Of a stretch of DNA of 64,000 nt, positions 1-11,672 are shown piece by piece. The stretch lies in NCBI GenBank assembly GCA_035578905.1, contig JAQJVL010000127.1:62001-126000 (forward strand), in the 5' to 3' direction. The notes beneath the pieces were generated by a model. The model searched no databases. It had not been told where the DNA came from and saw only the letters and a list, made by a program, of their open reading frames with translations. The position numbers and the translations under genes are program-made. The stretch is from Stictocephala bisonia. Lineage: Eukaryota > Arthropoda > Insecta > Hemiptera > Membracidae. Within the stretch, counting starts at the first letter, position 1. Each line of letters starts with the position of its first letter.

Positions 1-345
1 TGTATGGGTGGGCGGGTGGGTCGATATCACTGTACATGTATGGGCGGGCGGGTGGGTCGATATCACTGTACGTGTATGGGCGGGTGGGTGGTTCAATATC
101 ACCATACGTGTATGGGTTGGGCAACACCTACACGTGCCCGCACTTACATTGCAATATTAACGCGATCATCCACCATAAAGTATAATGTTCATGACCCACC
201 TACCCACCTATACACGTACTGTGGTGATCCCCTTACCTACCCATACAACCAATTCAATACCACTGTACGTGTATAGGTGGGTGGGTGGGTCAATAATACC
301 GTAAATATATTGGTTGGTGGGTGGGTCAATATCACTGTTTATATA
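1..345. repeat. 36-bp G-rich minisatellite
   Basis: The unit begins TGTATGGG, continues through GGTGGGTCGATATCAC and ends near TGTACG. It starts at 1, 37, 73 and 109, an exact 36-base period, and then degenerates. From about 180 to 260 the unit runs in the opposite orientation (CCCACC, then TACACGTAC), and from 260 to 345 it returns to the forward orientation. The same consensus recurs as degenerate blocks near 15.0-17.1 kb and 35.2-35.6 kb and as a short piece near 49.2 kb, so it is a dispersed satellite family. The open frames across it are by-products of the repeat. Confidence 0.85.
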
Positions 346-2145
346 TGTGTTTGTTGGTTTGCTTGCTGATATGAGACCACTTTCAAAATCAAAGTGCATC
401 ACTGTTTAAAAAAAATAATTATCCACACAATTTCAATTACTTAATGTACGTAAATGGGTGGGGGAGTGTGTTCTTACTACCGTATTATATAATATAAGCA
501 GATAAATATAAAGCACCCAACATTGTTTAGGACTTTTATTTATTACTTTTGAAAATTCAAAAAAAATTAATAAAAAATAAACAGGCATGGAAAGATAATG
601 TAAACAGTTGTAAGGACTATATAGACAACGCATATAATTTAGTAAACCACATCAGCTAGAAACTTTCTTGGTATGATGTTGGTTTACCGATTCACACCGC
701 TGTTGTGTGTAGTATAAGCAAAAGTACACCTAAAAGGTTTTATTAGGATAAATTAATGAAATAGTGTATATTAAATAAAATATAAAATAAGATTATAATA
801 TATCTCATTTTATATTTTAGAACTTTTCATAATAGAACTTCATTTTGATTATCACATTTAAAGTCGTGATAGTACAGGTATAACAACGTACTGTGATAAG
901 AATATTTTTAATTAGTAGAGACGAAGATTCTATGGAAAGATATGTGTCTTGTTATGCATCATAACCGATTTGGCTAACTTAGGCAGGTTTGAGCTCATAA
1001 GCCCTATAAAAAATATTTGAGCACCCTAAATCATGTTCGTCTATGACTTTTTTTATTACATTTACGCACTTGGTTCATGTGAATAGCCGAGAGGAGATTA
1101 AAGAAAGTAGCAAAACATGACTCTAAACTGCAAAAGGAAAATCCTGCTACTAAGTACATTACTATAGACTACAAAATAGTTAGCGTCTCACTAAAACCAT
1201 TTCATTACATACTATTTTAAAACACTTCCTTTGAAAACTACATATTGAAATTAAAACAGTCTTTGCTCCATTAATAAGAGTTATAAACCTTAATTGGCTT
1301 CAGACCTTGGTGATCGAGAGTATTGAAAACTTAAGACCTATATTGAAAAATGCAGAATATGGCCTTTAAAAGAGTAAATGAGTTATTTATAATGATGAGT
1401 GAAAGCCAGTTTTTGAAAATGTATAACGGTTTTCGCTGTATTATATCTTGATCAAACAACATTCACAGAACAAGATTTATTTAGTGGGTAGCATTAAATA
1501 ATTATTAAATGGTAAGTGGGTATGTGAATAAATTTGATCATCACACGGTCAATAGTGATAAAAAGGCCTAAAGATTGAGGAAATGTGTATACAAGTATAA
1601 AACAAAATTAATGTAAAAAATGTATTATGAAAATATATCAGTATTTATATTTTTTTAAATTGTGTATAATATATTGTAAATTTCTATTATGAAAACTCTG
1701 TTAAACTAATCATAAACATAACAATTATGCATATTAAATAATTAATTACGTTATATTTATAAACTGTGGAAAATCGAATTGAATATTATTATTTCTGATA
1801 TATTCTGCTTACTTTGGTTTATTATTATTGGTTGTCTTATATAGAACAACTATTCAAAACAAAAATAATAATAATAACATCTTTTCAAATAATCGGGATT
1901 GCCAAAATACAAAGAAACCGTCAACAAATGGATGAAATAATTATATGCTTTTACATCAAAACAAGCATTAGTACACAAATAATAAGAATGAAACATTAAA
2001 ATCACACAGCACTTACGTAAATATTAACTTTGTTTATAGTACGACTAAAATTCGATATATGGATTAAAATAAATGCAATTTAAAAGGAAGCAACCTAAAA
2101 AAACCAGAAGTGATATACAAACATGCTTTTAAATTGTGTATAATT
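346..2145. other. AT-rich intergenic stretch, nothing recognised
   Basis: No coding similarity, RNA gene or clear repeat structure was seen here. The only open frames are short and follow AT-rich composition. Confidence 0.5.
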
Positions 2146-2209
2146 AAAATCAAAGATAAATATAATAAAGTACCCTTTTATTCATTTTTTATAAAAATAT
2201 ATAATATAA

Positions 2210-2256
2210 ATATATATATGACTAGTTTCGGCTCTTAGGCCATCTTCAGATAGTAA
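2210..2256 (-). ncRNA. Hammerhead-type ribozyme core, left arm
   Basis: Read on the minus strand, the order is CTGAAGA (2243-2249), stem II built from GGC and GCC around a short loop, GAAA (2226-2229), then the palindrome ACTAGT (2221-2226) and C at the expected cleavage position. This matches the conserved CUGANGA, stem II, GAAA, stem III, UH order of the hammerhead. Stem III is a six-base palindrome with no loop, so it would form between two copies rather than within one. Stem I shows only about three pairs. Confidence 0.6.
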
Positions 2257-2271
2257 AATCTGAAAAAAAAT

Positions 2272-2316
2272 TTTACTATCTGAAGATGGCTTAAGAGCCG
2301 AAACTAGTCATATATT
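2272..2316 (+). ncRNA. Hammerhead-type ribozyme core, right arm
   Basis: The plus strand has CTGAAGA at 2280-2286, stem II made of GGC and GCC, GAAA at 2300-2303, the palindrome ACTAGT at 2303-2308 and C at 2309 as the predicted cleavage nucleotide. It differs from the left-arm core by one loop base (CTTAAG against CCTAAG) and keeps every core residue. Dimeric folding is suggested by the palindrome; activity is untested. Confidence 0.6.
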
Positions 2317-2369
2317 TTTATAAAAAATGAATAAAAGGGTACTTTATTATATTTATCTTTGATTTTATT

Positions 2370-3640
2370 AAAATAGTAGCCCTAATATGAACTAATTTAT
2401 ACATGTGTATAATTAATACGATATTTCCAAAAATGACATTATGAATACATGGATTAATGTTTTATAATATGTTGAATACCATATCCTAATCAAAATTATA
2501 TTAAAACAAAATTACATTAAAACAAATTACATAAAAAATGTAATTGAATAAAAATTTAACGTACGTACATTAATGTGTCTAAATGCTTATTAAAATACGT
2601 ATTATTAAGAAAGTAAATACATTTTTTGATTGAGATTGATGTACTATACATATCATCTAATACCTGTTAAAAAAATAATTAGTAAATAGTTACTAAAAAT
2701 GTGTGGCTTGTAGTAGAACATGTAAAAAGCAGGAATATTCAAGCAGATATCCATCATTAAGGAACATAAAGCTGAGTTTCCCTCGTTATTTTGTTCGTTT
2801 GATTGTTGTGTAGGATGATATCGCAAAATAATTATTTCTCCAGAGCTTTTTTGAAGATATTACTCATTGTATAAAACGCTGGGATACAGAGTTAACAAGT
2901 TACAATGTTATTTGGGAAACACCATTCCCCTTCACATGGATAATATTATTAAATGTGCTTGATTATATATTAACTAAAAAAACTAATTACTATTGAGTTA
3001 CATGAAAATAAAATTACAAATTATACTTACTATATGTCCACTATATATATATATATTTTTTTTTAAATCATATTATCGCCACTGATATTACTTTTATTAG
3101 ATAAAGTTAAAATATGAATGCTGAATTGACATAGTATATAACCAAACCTAACCTAACCTAAAAGCTATACAACGAATCAAGAAACAATTTATTGGAATTT
3201 TGATTAGGGACATATAACAATTCATTGTCAAAAATGATGTTTTAATAAAAGTACCTGAGGTTTTACTGTAATGTCTCCGAGCTTCTATGATGACTTTAAT
3301 CATTGCAAATCTTAAATATTCAAGACGCAAATAGTTCTTTTAATTTTAAAACAAAAGAACAAATGATAAAATTTTTGATATTATACAAACTGGTAGAATT
3401 ATAAACAAAAACATTAACATATTACATTAAGAAGTTTGTTTGTTTGTGTGCATTTTTACAGCAAGAATAGTTGTATTCCAAAGTTGTAAAATACTTGTTC
3501 TATTAATTATATAGAAATAGAGGCCAAAATATTACTACCCAGGTTTCTATGCATAAAATATATTTATAATATTTTTTAGAAAATATTTTACTGTCTAAAA
3601 ACATCTACAATATAGTGATATTTATCATGGCCTTAAATTA
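2370..3640. other. AT-rich stretch with a short CCTAA run
   Basis: No gene was seen. Near 3145-3161 there are three CCTAA units in a row, the complement of the insect telomere motif TTAGG, inside otherwise unremarkable AT-rich DNA. A short TA run lies near 3043-3054. Confidence 0.5.
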
Positions 3641-3649
3641 AATTCACCA

Positions 3650-4335
3650 TCATCAAGGGTGTTTGGACCTCAGGCATACTTTCACTACACTCTCTGTTTT
3701 GAGAAAGACTTTTTTTTGTCTCATTCTTCCCACCAATATTTCTTCTATCCACCAGCTCATATAGTCTTCTTTTATTTAGTTTTATTTTCTTATATCACAG
3801 GAATTATTCGACTCATTTTTGTTATTCTTATGGTTTCCATTATTTCCCTCTTTTCATCCACTCACCTCAGAATTTTTTTATTTCAACATTTATCTTTCTA
3901 CCCTATTTTCTACATTCTTATCTAAATCCACATGTATATTGCTTCTAATCTCTTTTCGTCTTCTTTCAAAAGTGTACAGGTTTTTACTCAATATTACACA
4001 AAACCTAAAATAATACATTTCATAAATATGTTCATAAGTTTCTTTTCCAAAGATCTATGAAGTAGATATAATGTAATTATTTTTCCTAGCGCACTTTTTA
4101 ATTGTATTTTCTGTGTGAAACTCATATTTCGTTTGATCATACTTCCCAGACACTACTATATTTAGTTCAGTATTCACTCCTTCTTCTTCTATTTTATAAA
4201 CATAATAATAGTTTTATCTATGTTAATATAGAAACATTACGGTAAATAGATTTTATATAACTTGTTTATTATTTCTATAATCACTTCCTCACGTCCTGCT
4301 TCTACAGCAATACTTTAGCAAACCTAATACACTCA
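3650..4335 (-). pseudogene. Degenerate non-LTR retrotransposon ORF2 C-terminus
   Basis: No intact frame remains, but conceptual translation of the minus strand gives, in order, CLGSMI near the start, a segment like LKSALGKII, then KTCTLLKEDEKRLEA, then ILR followed by VDEKREIMETIRITKM. This order resembles the end of insect endonuclease/reverse-transcriptase polyproteins, in which a LGSMI motif, an ETWTL segment, a KEDEKRLEAFE segment and a VGEKRELM-type segment follow the polymerase palm. Several in-frame stops interrupt it, so it is an old dead copy. The plus-strand frame of 88 codons over it is a shadow. The clade cannot be named from this fragment. Confidence 0.6.
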
Positions 4336-4582
4336 ATTCTTCTACCACCTTTTATAACCCCATATTTTTTTGTAAATTCCATTAAAATTCAGAATTATAA
4401 ATTAAATTAAAATTAATTTTAAAAAAATCTACACAAAAATATAGTCCAGCCACTGTTGACTGGAGTATTGCAATAATCTACGATATTTCGAATTAACTTA
4501 AACTACACTGCAATTTATATTGATATATATGTATAAAGATATTGAATATTATATATAAATTATTCAGGTACTACAACATAAA

Positions 4583-4684
4583 TTGACAGCTTCATGTTGA
4601 TTCTATGCAACTGTTTGCATACGGTTGGGGCTGAACGTTATAGTATGCATAGAGTTACATACAAGTTACATGAAGCTGTCAATC
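4583..4684. repeat. Short inverted repeat (MITE-like hairpin)
   Basis: TTGACAGCTTCATGT at the left pairs with ACATGAAGCTGTCAA at the right, giving 15 matched bases around a loop of about 70 bases. It could be a small non-autonomous DNA transposon or a chance palindrome; no target-site duplication is clear. Confidence 0.5.
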
Positions 4685-4699
4685 CTTGCTACAGTAGCT

Positions 4700-6700
4700 G
4701 AATACTTGATATATATCTATCGATTAATGTCTAACGTGTCACAGTTTAATGTCTTTTGGGTGAATATATCATGGATCTTTAATATTCCAGATAACGGAGA
4801 GTTACTATATATTTTTGTTTAAATTGTATTTATTTATTTATTTAATTTAAATGCTTTGCTAAATACCACCAAATGCAGAATTGTTTTGAGGCATAGTTTT
4901 CCAACTCTCAAAATTGGCTTCGAAAATATTTTTTTTCACTGTTCTTAAAAAAACACTTATTTGAGACCTACGACTGCGAATTTTTGGCCACCACTTGACA
5001 TATCTTAACAAACTATACGATTAACATGCTCTATATTTAATTTCCAATAATAATAAGTCAATGGTTTATAGGTTTAGAAGTAAAAAAAAATGGTCTATTG
5101 CAATTTGTTACACCCCGAATACAAAAAGGTGTCAAGTTAGATAAAAAACTGTGCCATTTAATAAGCCTTCAAACAATATGCTACACTAATACATTTTCTT
5201 TAAGCTTGTGTGTTTTTGTATTAATTTAGGTCTTTTATGATTTCAAGCACCCCTTGTTTTTCAATATCCAAACAACTAAAGCTCGCACAAGTTTAAAGAA
5301 AATGTATTGATGTATCATATTTTTTAAAGGCTTATGAAAGGGTGCAAAAGTCCTTGTATCAAACCACTACTTTGATTGGTACAGTCACTTACAAAAGGTC
5401 CAATAGAAGTGCAAATATTGCTTTCTTTGAAGTAATTACTAAAAAAAACTCTTCAGTCGGCCACATATTCCAATATCAGATCGTTTTCTCATCATGATAT
5501 CATAATTTACCAAGTCCATAACCAATTTACCATAATGCTCTAGTATCTTTGTTATGACAGATATTGATCCAATTGGTCTATAGCAGTTTAGGTCTCGTGT
5601 AGGCCCTGCTTGAGGTAGGCCTCAAATTAGTCATTTTCATTTTCAAAGGTATAATACAAGTATTAATGATTTTTTAAACTAAATGAATTAATATTAATTT
5701 AAAATTATAGATATTGTTTTTTTTTTTTTTTTTTATCTTGTTGTTTTATATTATCAAGACCTGCTGAGGAATGTCAATTGGCCCTACTAAGAGCTAAATT
5801 AAGCAGTTTTTCATTAATACTAATTACGTTCATAATCAATCAATTTCCTATCTTGTAGGAACGAACATATACTTTTAAAAATACTGTAGTACTAAAAACG
5901 TTTAATTAATATACAGTAAAGCGGTCCCGTAGTAAAGGTTCAAATTTAACACAAATTATTTTAAAGTTATTTGTTTTTAAAAACATAGAAACAATCTATT
6001 TTAATAGATTCATTTTATTACAGTTTGTTGTAAAACACAAATCAATTTAATATACTTTTTAAACTCACGCTTCCGAGCACATTTTTCATGAATAAGCAGT
6101 TAAGTTAACGGAAAATCAGCCGATAACTTGGTAATTGTGAATAAATATAAGGGTAGCTTACCTAACCAGCTTAGTTCCCCGAGGGTTGTTTGCCTTTATC
6201 TTGTTATAGTTGGTAAATTGGAACGCTGAACAACCAAGTCCAAACTGGCGTTATACGATAATCGTAATACGATTAAATAAATCATATTTAAGTATATGAG
6301 GGTAAGCATCAAATTAGTATTTACTGTTTTAAAATTATCATGTAATACTGCAATGAAATAATTTATAGAAATATAATAAGATTTATTTGTTACATAAAAC
6401 AAAACAATGAAACGCTTTTACAACATTTGTATGACTTCATTTGTAAAAGTGAAATATCGTACATCGTCATGGTAACAAAGAACACATTTTTTGACACAAT
6501 TAACGACATTTAATTATTACAGGAGGACGGCTCACGAGGAGTTGAACGAAAATCTTCAATGTCAGTCTAAATAAAAATCGGTAGCAAATGAAAGGACAAT
6601 TCAATAGAAACTAATTGCCACAAACCGGACTTCCAAAGATTTATCCTTACTATAGTAGCGGTCATTTCAACTTCAAACTAACCAATTTGAACAATAAATT
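4700..6700. other. AT-rich stretch, one poly-T tract
   Basis: Nothing coding was recognised. A run of about 20 T occurs near 5718-5735 and may be the complement of an old retroposon tail, but no element body was recognised beside it. Confidence 0.45.
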
Positions 6701-6707
6701 GAATATT

Positions 6708-6989
6708 AACTATAATTAAGTACCCTTGTATTCATTTTTTATAATAATACATGACCGGTTTCGGCTCTTAGGCCATCTTCAGAGTGTAAATAATATAACC
6801 TATAATAAATGAACAATTATAAAAACTTTTTTATAATTGTTTTTAATGAACAACTATAAAAAATGTAAATTTTTTATAATTGTGCATTTATTGTATGTTA
6901 TATTATTTACACACTGGAGATGGCCTAAGAGCCAAAACTGGTCATGTAGTATTATAAAAAATGAATAAAAGTGTACTTAATTATGGTTA
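6708..6989. mobile_element. Second member of the hammerhead fold-back family
   Basis: The outer arms read TAATTAAGTAC on opposite strands, followed by the same ATTCATTTTTTATAA as the copy at 2146-2369, and the same AGTAGCCCTAAT lies just outside the right end. The left arm keeps an intact minus-strand hammerhead core. The right-arm core is mutated (CTGGAGA instead of CTGAAGA, and CAAAA instead of CGAAA). The spacer between the arms is longer than in the first copy and contains a second small inverted repeat around TTTATAATTGT. Confidence 0.7.
6746..6790 (-). ncRNA. Hammerhead-type ribozyme core
   Basis: On the minus strand the order is CTGAAGA (6776-6782), stem II from GGC and GCC around CTAAGA, GAAA (6759-6762), the palindrome ACCGGT (6754-6759) and C. 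The stem III palindrome differs from that of the first copy (ACTAGT), yet it is still a perfect palindrome, a compensated change that suits dimeric stem III pairing. A TACA segment before the core can pair with TGTA after the cleavage position as part of stem I. Confidence 0.6.
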
Positions 6990-9960
6990 TTATTCAATTT
7001 ATTTAACTAGTAGCCCTAATTAGTGAACCAACTTATACATTTAAAATGGCTAATTTGAATAATTTTATTCCTCCGTGATTTAACTGTAATTATTCTCATC
7101 GAAAATTATACTTAATGGAACACAGTTATTAAAAAATTAGTTATCAAATTATCTATAGAAAAAATTTACATTGTCATGAAATTGTTTCCATAGTTTTTAC
7201 CTTGTATATACCTACAAGTAATATAAATGCTTTACTATTGTTCAGTACGTTTATCTATGATAAATATTTGTTTATAAGTTATGGAAGTATGTATAAATAA
7301 AATTACGTACTGCAATTATAATATAAGCATACTAGGCACATTAGTTAAACCTAAATAATATAAATTCTTCTTGTCTAAATTATAACTTATTTGCGGTGCC
7401 CAATGTGTTGTTAGGGTTGTTTTTAAAAGTTACTAACATTCGTTAAGATTTTTCTATATAGGAATATGTTATACAATGAGCGGATTGGGAGGGCGAAAGG
7501 GAGGGAAGGAGGGAGAGATTGTGTATACGGGTGATAGAGATGGGGGGAGGGGAGAGAACTTTTACTAGAATATTAATGTAAAATTAAGGTAGCTCTCGTC
7601 TAACTGTTAATATTGATTTTACAGCACGCAATCACTCTTTTTTTTAATATAAAAGAACATTAATGCTATTTAGATTATTAATCTAAAATACACAAGCCAG
7701 AAATTGTTTTTATTTTAAACACACAACAAAAATGTATGTTGGGAAAGAACAAAGAATATACATTATAAAACAAAAAAAGGAAATATCTCGTAGTTTGAAG
7801 AGTGCTAATACTATCTTAACCGTTGTGAAAAACAAAATGAATTTATGTAAATTATACTTGCTTATAACTACAAAGGACATACTCCCGGAAATTAATTACT
7901 TGGGCTGTTACTGCTGACATTTACCGACCCCGCATTGATTTACAAGAGGATATAGAACCGAATTTCAGATTGAAAGAAGCATAAGTCTGGTAAAATATTC
8001 CCCATAAGCCAGTTATTTTACTTAGCGTATACTCTGTTTTTAAAATCTGTCTCACCATATAATTTACTATATTGTAACAATTCATAAACTTTAAATTTTT
8101 ATATAATAGTTATTTTTGTTTCAAAAATTACTATTACAGTACAAGGGTATAACCAGACTTAAATAACATGCAGCAATTGTAAACTATGATATTTTATTTA
8201 TATTATTATGAACGTTCACTTTTAATTTATTTTAAAATTATGTACGGACTTACAATATTTTGTCGTTGTCCTTAAATTAATTCACATAATTACTGAATTT
8301 ATATAATAAATACAATTTTTAATATAGAATCATTACTTTTTGCCGATTATTATATTAATGCAGTACCATACATAATTACGTATCTGCTTGAAATCAATTA
8401 TAAAAGTCTTTTTTGCTTGGAATTGTGTTTATTTTTTTATTTTTATTGCATACAGTTTCTATACCCTCATCTTTCATGGGCCATGGGCCTTGCATGTACT
8501 TGAACTGAGTTATACGTGTAAAAAATTAATCATCAGAAAAACTAATTGAATCTTGTATGTCGTACTAAAATTCTTTAGTTATAATGAACTTATTTGTGGA
8601 AAGCATGTTTTAGGTAAAATATTCCATGACAAATAATTTCTTAAAAAGTAATTTACATAAATAATGTTTATAATTGCGTTTCAATTAGTATTATAAAATC
8701 ATTCATACTTGGATAATAGATAAGAAATTAATACGTGAGTTAATTAAATTTAATGCTTGTTATAGCTGTAATATTCAACAGAAATGATTTTTCATTAAAG
8801 TCAATAATTTATTTAATTTTTATAGCTCATATTGTGATAATAAAGATTATAGTTCACTGTTTACTAAGCATAATTGTACTATTTGATTATTAAATGATCT
8901 GAAGGAAATAAGACAAGCATTACGTTTCGTTAATTAATTGGGTAGAGTAACTTCAAGTTCAATTGAAACCTAATTAATTAGGAAGTTTATTGTTAAATTG
9001 AGGATAATATTTATTGTCCCGTCATTTTCATGCATTTAAATTTAATTAGCTATGTATAATTATATTTATAATTATAGCTATACAATATACAATATAATTA
9101 TAGTTATACAATTTATAGCTGCATATAATTAATTAGCTATTTAATTATAATTGGAACTATTTTGAAACAAAACTATGATAACATTATATTAAAATATTTT
9201 TATTAGTTAATGAAAAACTCAGTATTGGGAACAGCACATTTATTACTTGCTATTTAGGTTAGAAAGAATGTGTAAATAGATTATTATCTTTTAGAGTATA
9301 AATAATGCATAATAATAAAAAACTTTGTTAATTAAATATATACATAATCATTTTTATATTACAAACATATTTAGTCCATCCAAATGTATTATTTGAAAGG
9401 GTACGTGCATGCTCCCGAAATTTAAAGCTAGTAAGAAGAATTAATGATTAGAAATTTACTTTTTAAATTAGTTTTCACATTGGCATTTTTAAAACCCTTA
9501 AAACGCTATGATAATTTTTTCCTTTTTCGGTTAAAGTTATTATTCAATTAAGCTCACTACTATGGTACACTACTGGTATTTACATAAATGTTCAATAACA
9601 TAAATTATACATTTCAAAGGAAACATCACAGAGGTATGATACTAATTAGTCATTTTTAACATAATTTATGTTTGGAAGATACTACCGCTATAAAAAAGAA
9701 ACGTATTTTTACTTTAACAAACAAATAATTAAAATGTTTTTAAATTATTTGAATTTGTCTTACACTTTTTTTATTATTTTTTTAAGCTGTTAAGTTATAG
9801 AGTAATAATTATGAAGATATAATAATTACAGTAATAATACTATTGACATATTATGTAATGAAATATGACTAGAAAGGCACTAATCATAAAAAACAATGTT
9901 ATGTATGGAGGAGCTACTATAATATATAATTTATGAAATAAATTCTCCTTAAATTCTGGA
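6990..9960. other. AT-rich stretch with one purine-rich tract
   Basis: Apart from the G-rich tract listed separately at 7486-7553, no gene, RNA or repeat was recognised. Confidence 0.45.
7486..7553 (+). other. Polypurine tract with G-quadruplex potential
   Basis: The plus strand has closely spaced G runs, including GGGAGGGCGAAAGGGAGGG and then GGAGGGAG, and farther on GGGGGGAGGGGAG. Four or more runs of three G with loops of one to five bases fit the usual quadruplex pattern. It stands out against the AT-rich surroundings. Confidence 0.65.
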
Positions 9961-9984
9961 AAAAAATAAATGAAAGGAAAATGA

Positions 9985-10075
9985 AATGAAATGCGTCTTT
10001 ATTTAAACAGGTGAAGTTGGGACTAAAAACTCCCTTTTTCCACTTAACCTGAAAAATACCTACATAATCAGAATT
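9985..10075 (-). repeat. Probable retroposon 3' end fragment
   Basis: On the minus strand the sequence ends TTAAATAAAGACGCATTTC followed by repeated CATTT units, which looks like a poly(A) signal and simple tail of a LINE or SINE. The body is too short to assign to a family. Confidence 0.35.
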
Positions 10076-10965
10076 GTAACACATTATTACAAAAATAATT
10101 CCTGTTTATATCATACGGGTTTCAATGCAGCTTTTAAACTAAAAGAATAAGAATATGAATATAAAATTAGATTTACTCATACAACTGAAGTACAAAGAAT
10201 TTGTTTTTTATTGATTAAATATAGAGCTCCCACCCGGCACGGAAATAAACTCTTGTTTCGTCACCAATCAACCTCATGTATTCCCATTGATTGAATACCT
10301 GGTGAAAAATACCCCTATAAAAGAACACAATGCACAGTCATTAACTAAGTTGTCCATAATTTTAATTTTGATTTCGCAATAACATAACTGATCATTCCCT
10401 GTTACCATCTTATATTGTTAGTATTAGCATTCTCCCTCATCTATTTGAAATTGTGTTAATACAAATAATATACTGTATATATAAATAATAAATTCCAAAA
10501 TTTAAGAAATTTAATTTTGGTATATAATTTAATTGTAATTTAATGTTGTAATGGACATTAAATGGCACAATAACAATGATACATAAATAAAAATCTACAT
10601 TATTTCTAGCTATTACGTTACCTGTTCTTAGGACTAAAATTTCAAACTTCTTTCTTACTAATCAAGAGTATTATGCTAAACAAGTGAAAGTCATATTGAA
10701 ATATTAATACAGTAGTAGTAAAAAATTGCAATAGTTAATATAAATATTGATTTACAGGCCAAACTATCTAAATATTTAAAAAAACTGCCTTTTTCTGTTC
10801 CTACCCTGAAAATTTGTAACTATACATATGACCTCTGCTTGTTATTTTATAGTTACAGTTATTCTTATAAAAGTACATAAGAATGGATTTTTTTCGTAAC
10901 GTGAAACTAGCAGAAATATTTTTTCACGAATTATATCTACTTTTTATATTTCGTGAGAACAAACA
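10076..10965. other. AT-rich stretch, nothing recognised
   Basis: No supported feature was seen. Confidence 0.4.
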
Positions 10966-10968
10966 TAC

Positions 10969-11305
10969 CACTAGTAAAACTGTGCATAAAGTCAGAGACT
11001 TCTTAACCACAGAACTTGTGTATGTGTAGATAAACCACCATATGTCAGTCTTGATTTTATCTTGATGCATATAAATATAGATATAACCACATAACTAACC
11101 AATGTGGTCTAGTAAAACTGTGCACATATTTAGAAATCACAAACCCACAGAATTACTGTAGGTAAACCAAAATATGTGGTTACAACAGGACTGTCGTTTG
11201 TCCTCATGTGTTGATAAACGAATGTGTCCACATAACTAACCAATGTGGTCAAGTACAACTGGGCACATGCTCGCAGATCACAAAAACACATAACTTGTGT
11301 AGGTG
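10969..11305. repeat. Tandem repeat, about 140-bp unit, 2.4 copies
   Basis: The marker segment CTAGTAAAACTGTGCA occurs near 10972 and 11110, and a diverged form (AAGTACAACTGGGCACA) occurs near 11251. ACATAACTAACCAATGTGGTC precedes the second and third copies (near 11090 and 11231). The spacing of roughly 140 bases gives two full units and part of a third. No coding potential is conserved between units. Confidence 0.7.
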
Positions 11306-11569
11306 AAAAATTATACATAACAATTATAATAAATTTAGTTGCATAGTATATACTGTTATATCACCTAATTATTGTTTAAAATAATAATAGATTTAGATAG
11401 ATAAAAACATGATAGTAATTTAAAACATATTGTTATATATTAAACTAACTCACCTGTTCGATTTATTTATGTCATATCAATAAGTTGTAACTATAATTTA
11501 AACCTAAATACTTATTAGATAGATAGATTAGCATTTTATTCACAAAAACAATAATGATAATGTAAAGAT

Positions 11570-11665
11570 TATATAATAACAGTGGAAATAATTACCCTCA
11601 TGGGCACATGCCTGTGGGAGGGGAACGGGCCAATACCAGCCAGATGTAAAATAAAATGAAAATGT
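11570..11665 (-). repeat. LINE 3' UTR-like fragment
   Basis: The stretch contains CTCATGGGCACATGCC and GTGGGAGGGGAACGGG, which read on the minus strand like the end of a LINE followed by an AT-rich tail. It is interrupted immediately downstream by the hairpin element at 11673-12620. Family assignment is uncertain. Confidence 0.3.
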
Positions 11666-11672
11666 TACTTTT

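Larger units (their letters stand above)
2146..2369. mobile_element. Fold-back element with paired hammerhead cores
   Basis: The two halves are near-perfect inverted copies. Both outer ends read TAAAATCAAAGATAAATAT on opposite strands, and the arms meet near 2262. Each arm carries a hammerhead-type core, one on each strand. A related element lies at 6708-6989. The similarity also extends a short way beyond the right hairpin end in both copies (a shared AGTAGCCCTAAT), so the hairpin may be the end of a larger element. Hammerhead motifs of this kind are known from Penelope-like retroelements and retrozymes; assignment to either is inference. Confidence 0.7.

Noticed and set aside
1..345. CRISPR array
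   Set aside because: The 36-base unit is repeated end to end without variable spacers, so it is a minisatellite.
3145..3161. Telomere or telomeric insertion (CCTAA units)
   Set aside because: Only three units, embedded in ordinary sequence; such short runs are common in insect genomes.
3659..4013. Hydrophobic plus-strand frames that look like membrane proteins
   Set aside because: They are antisense to a recognisable LINE remnant on the minus strand.
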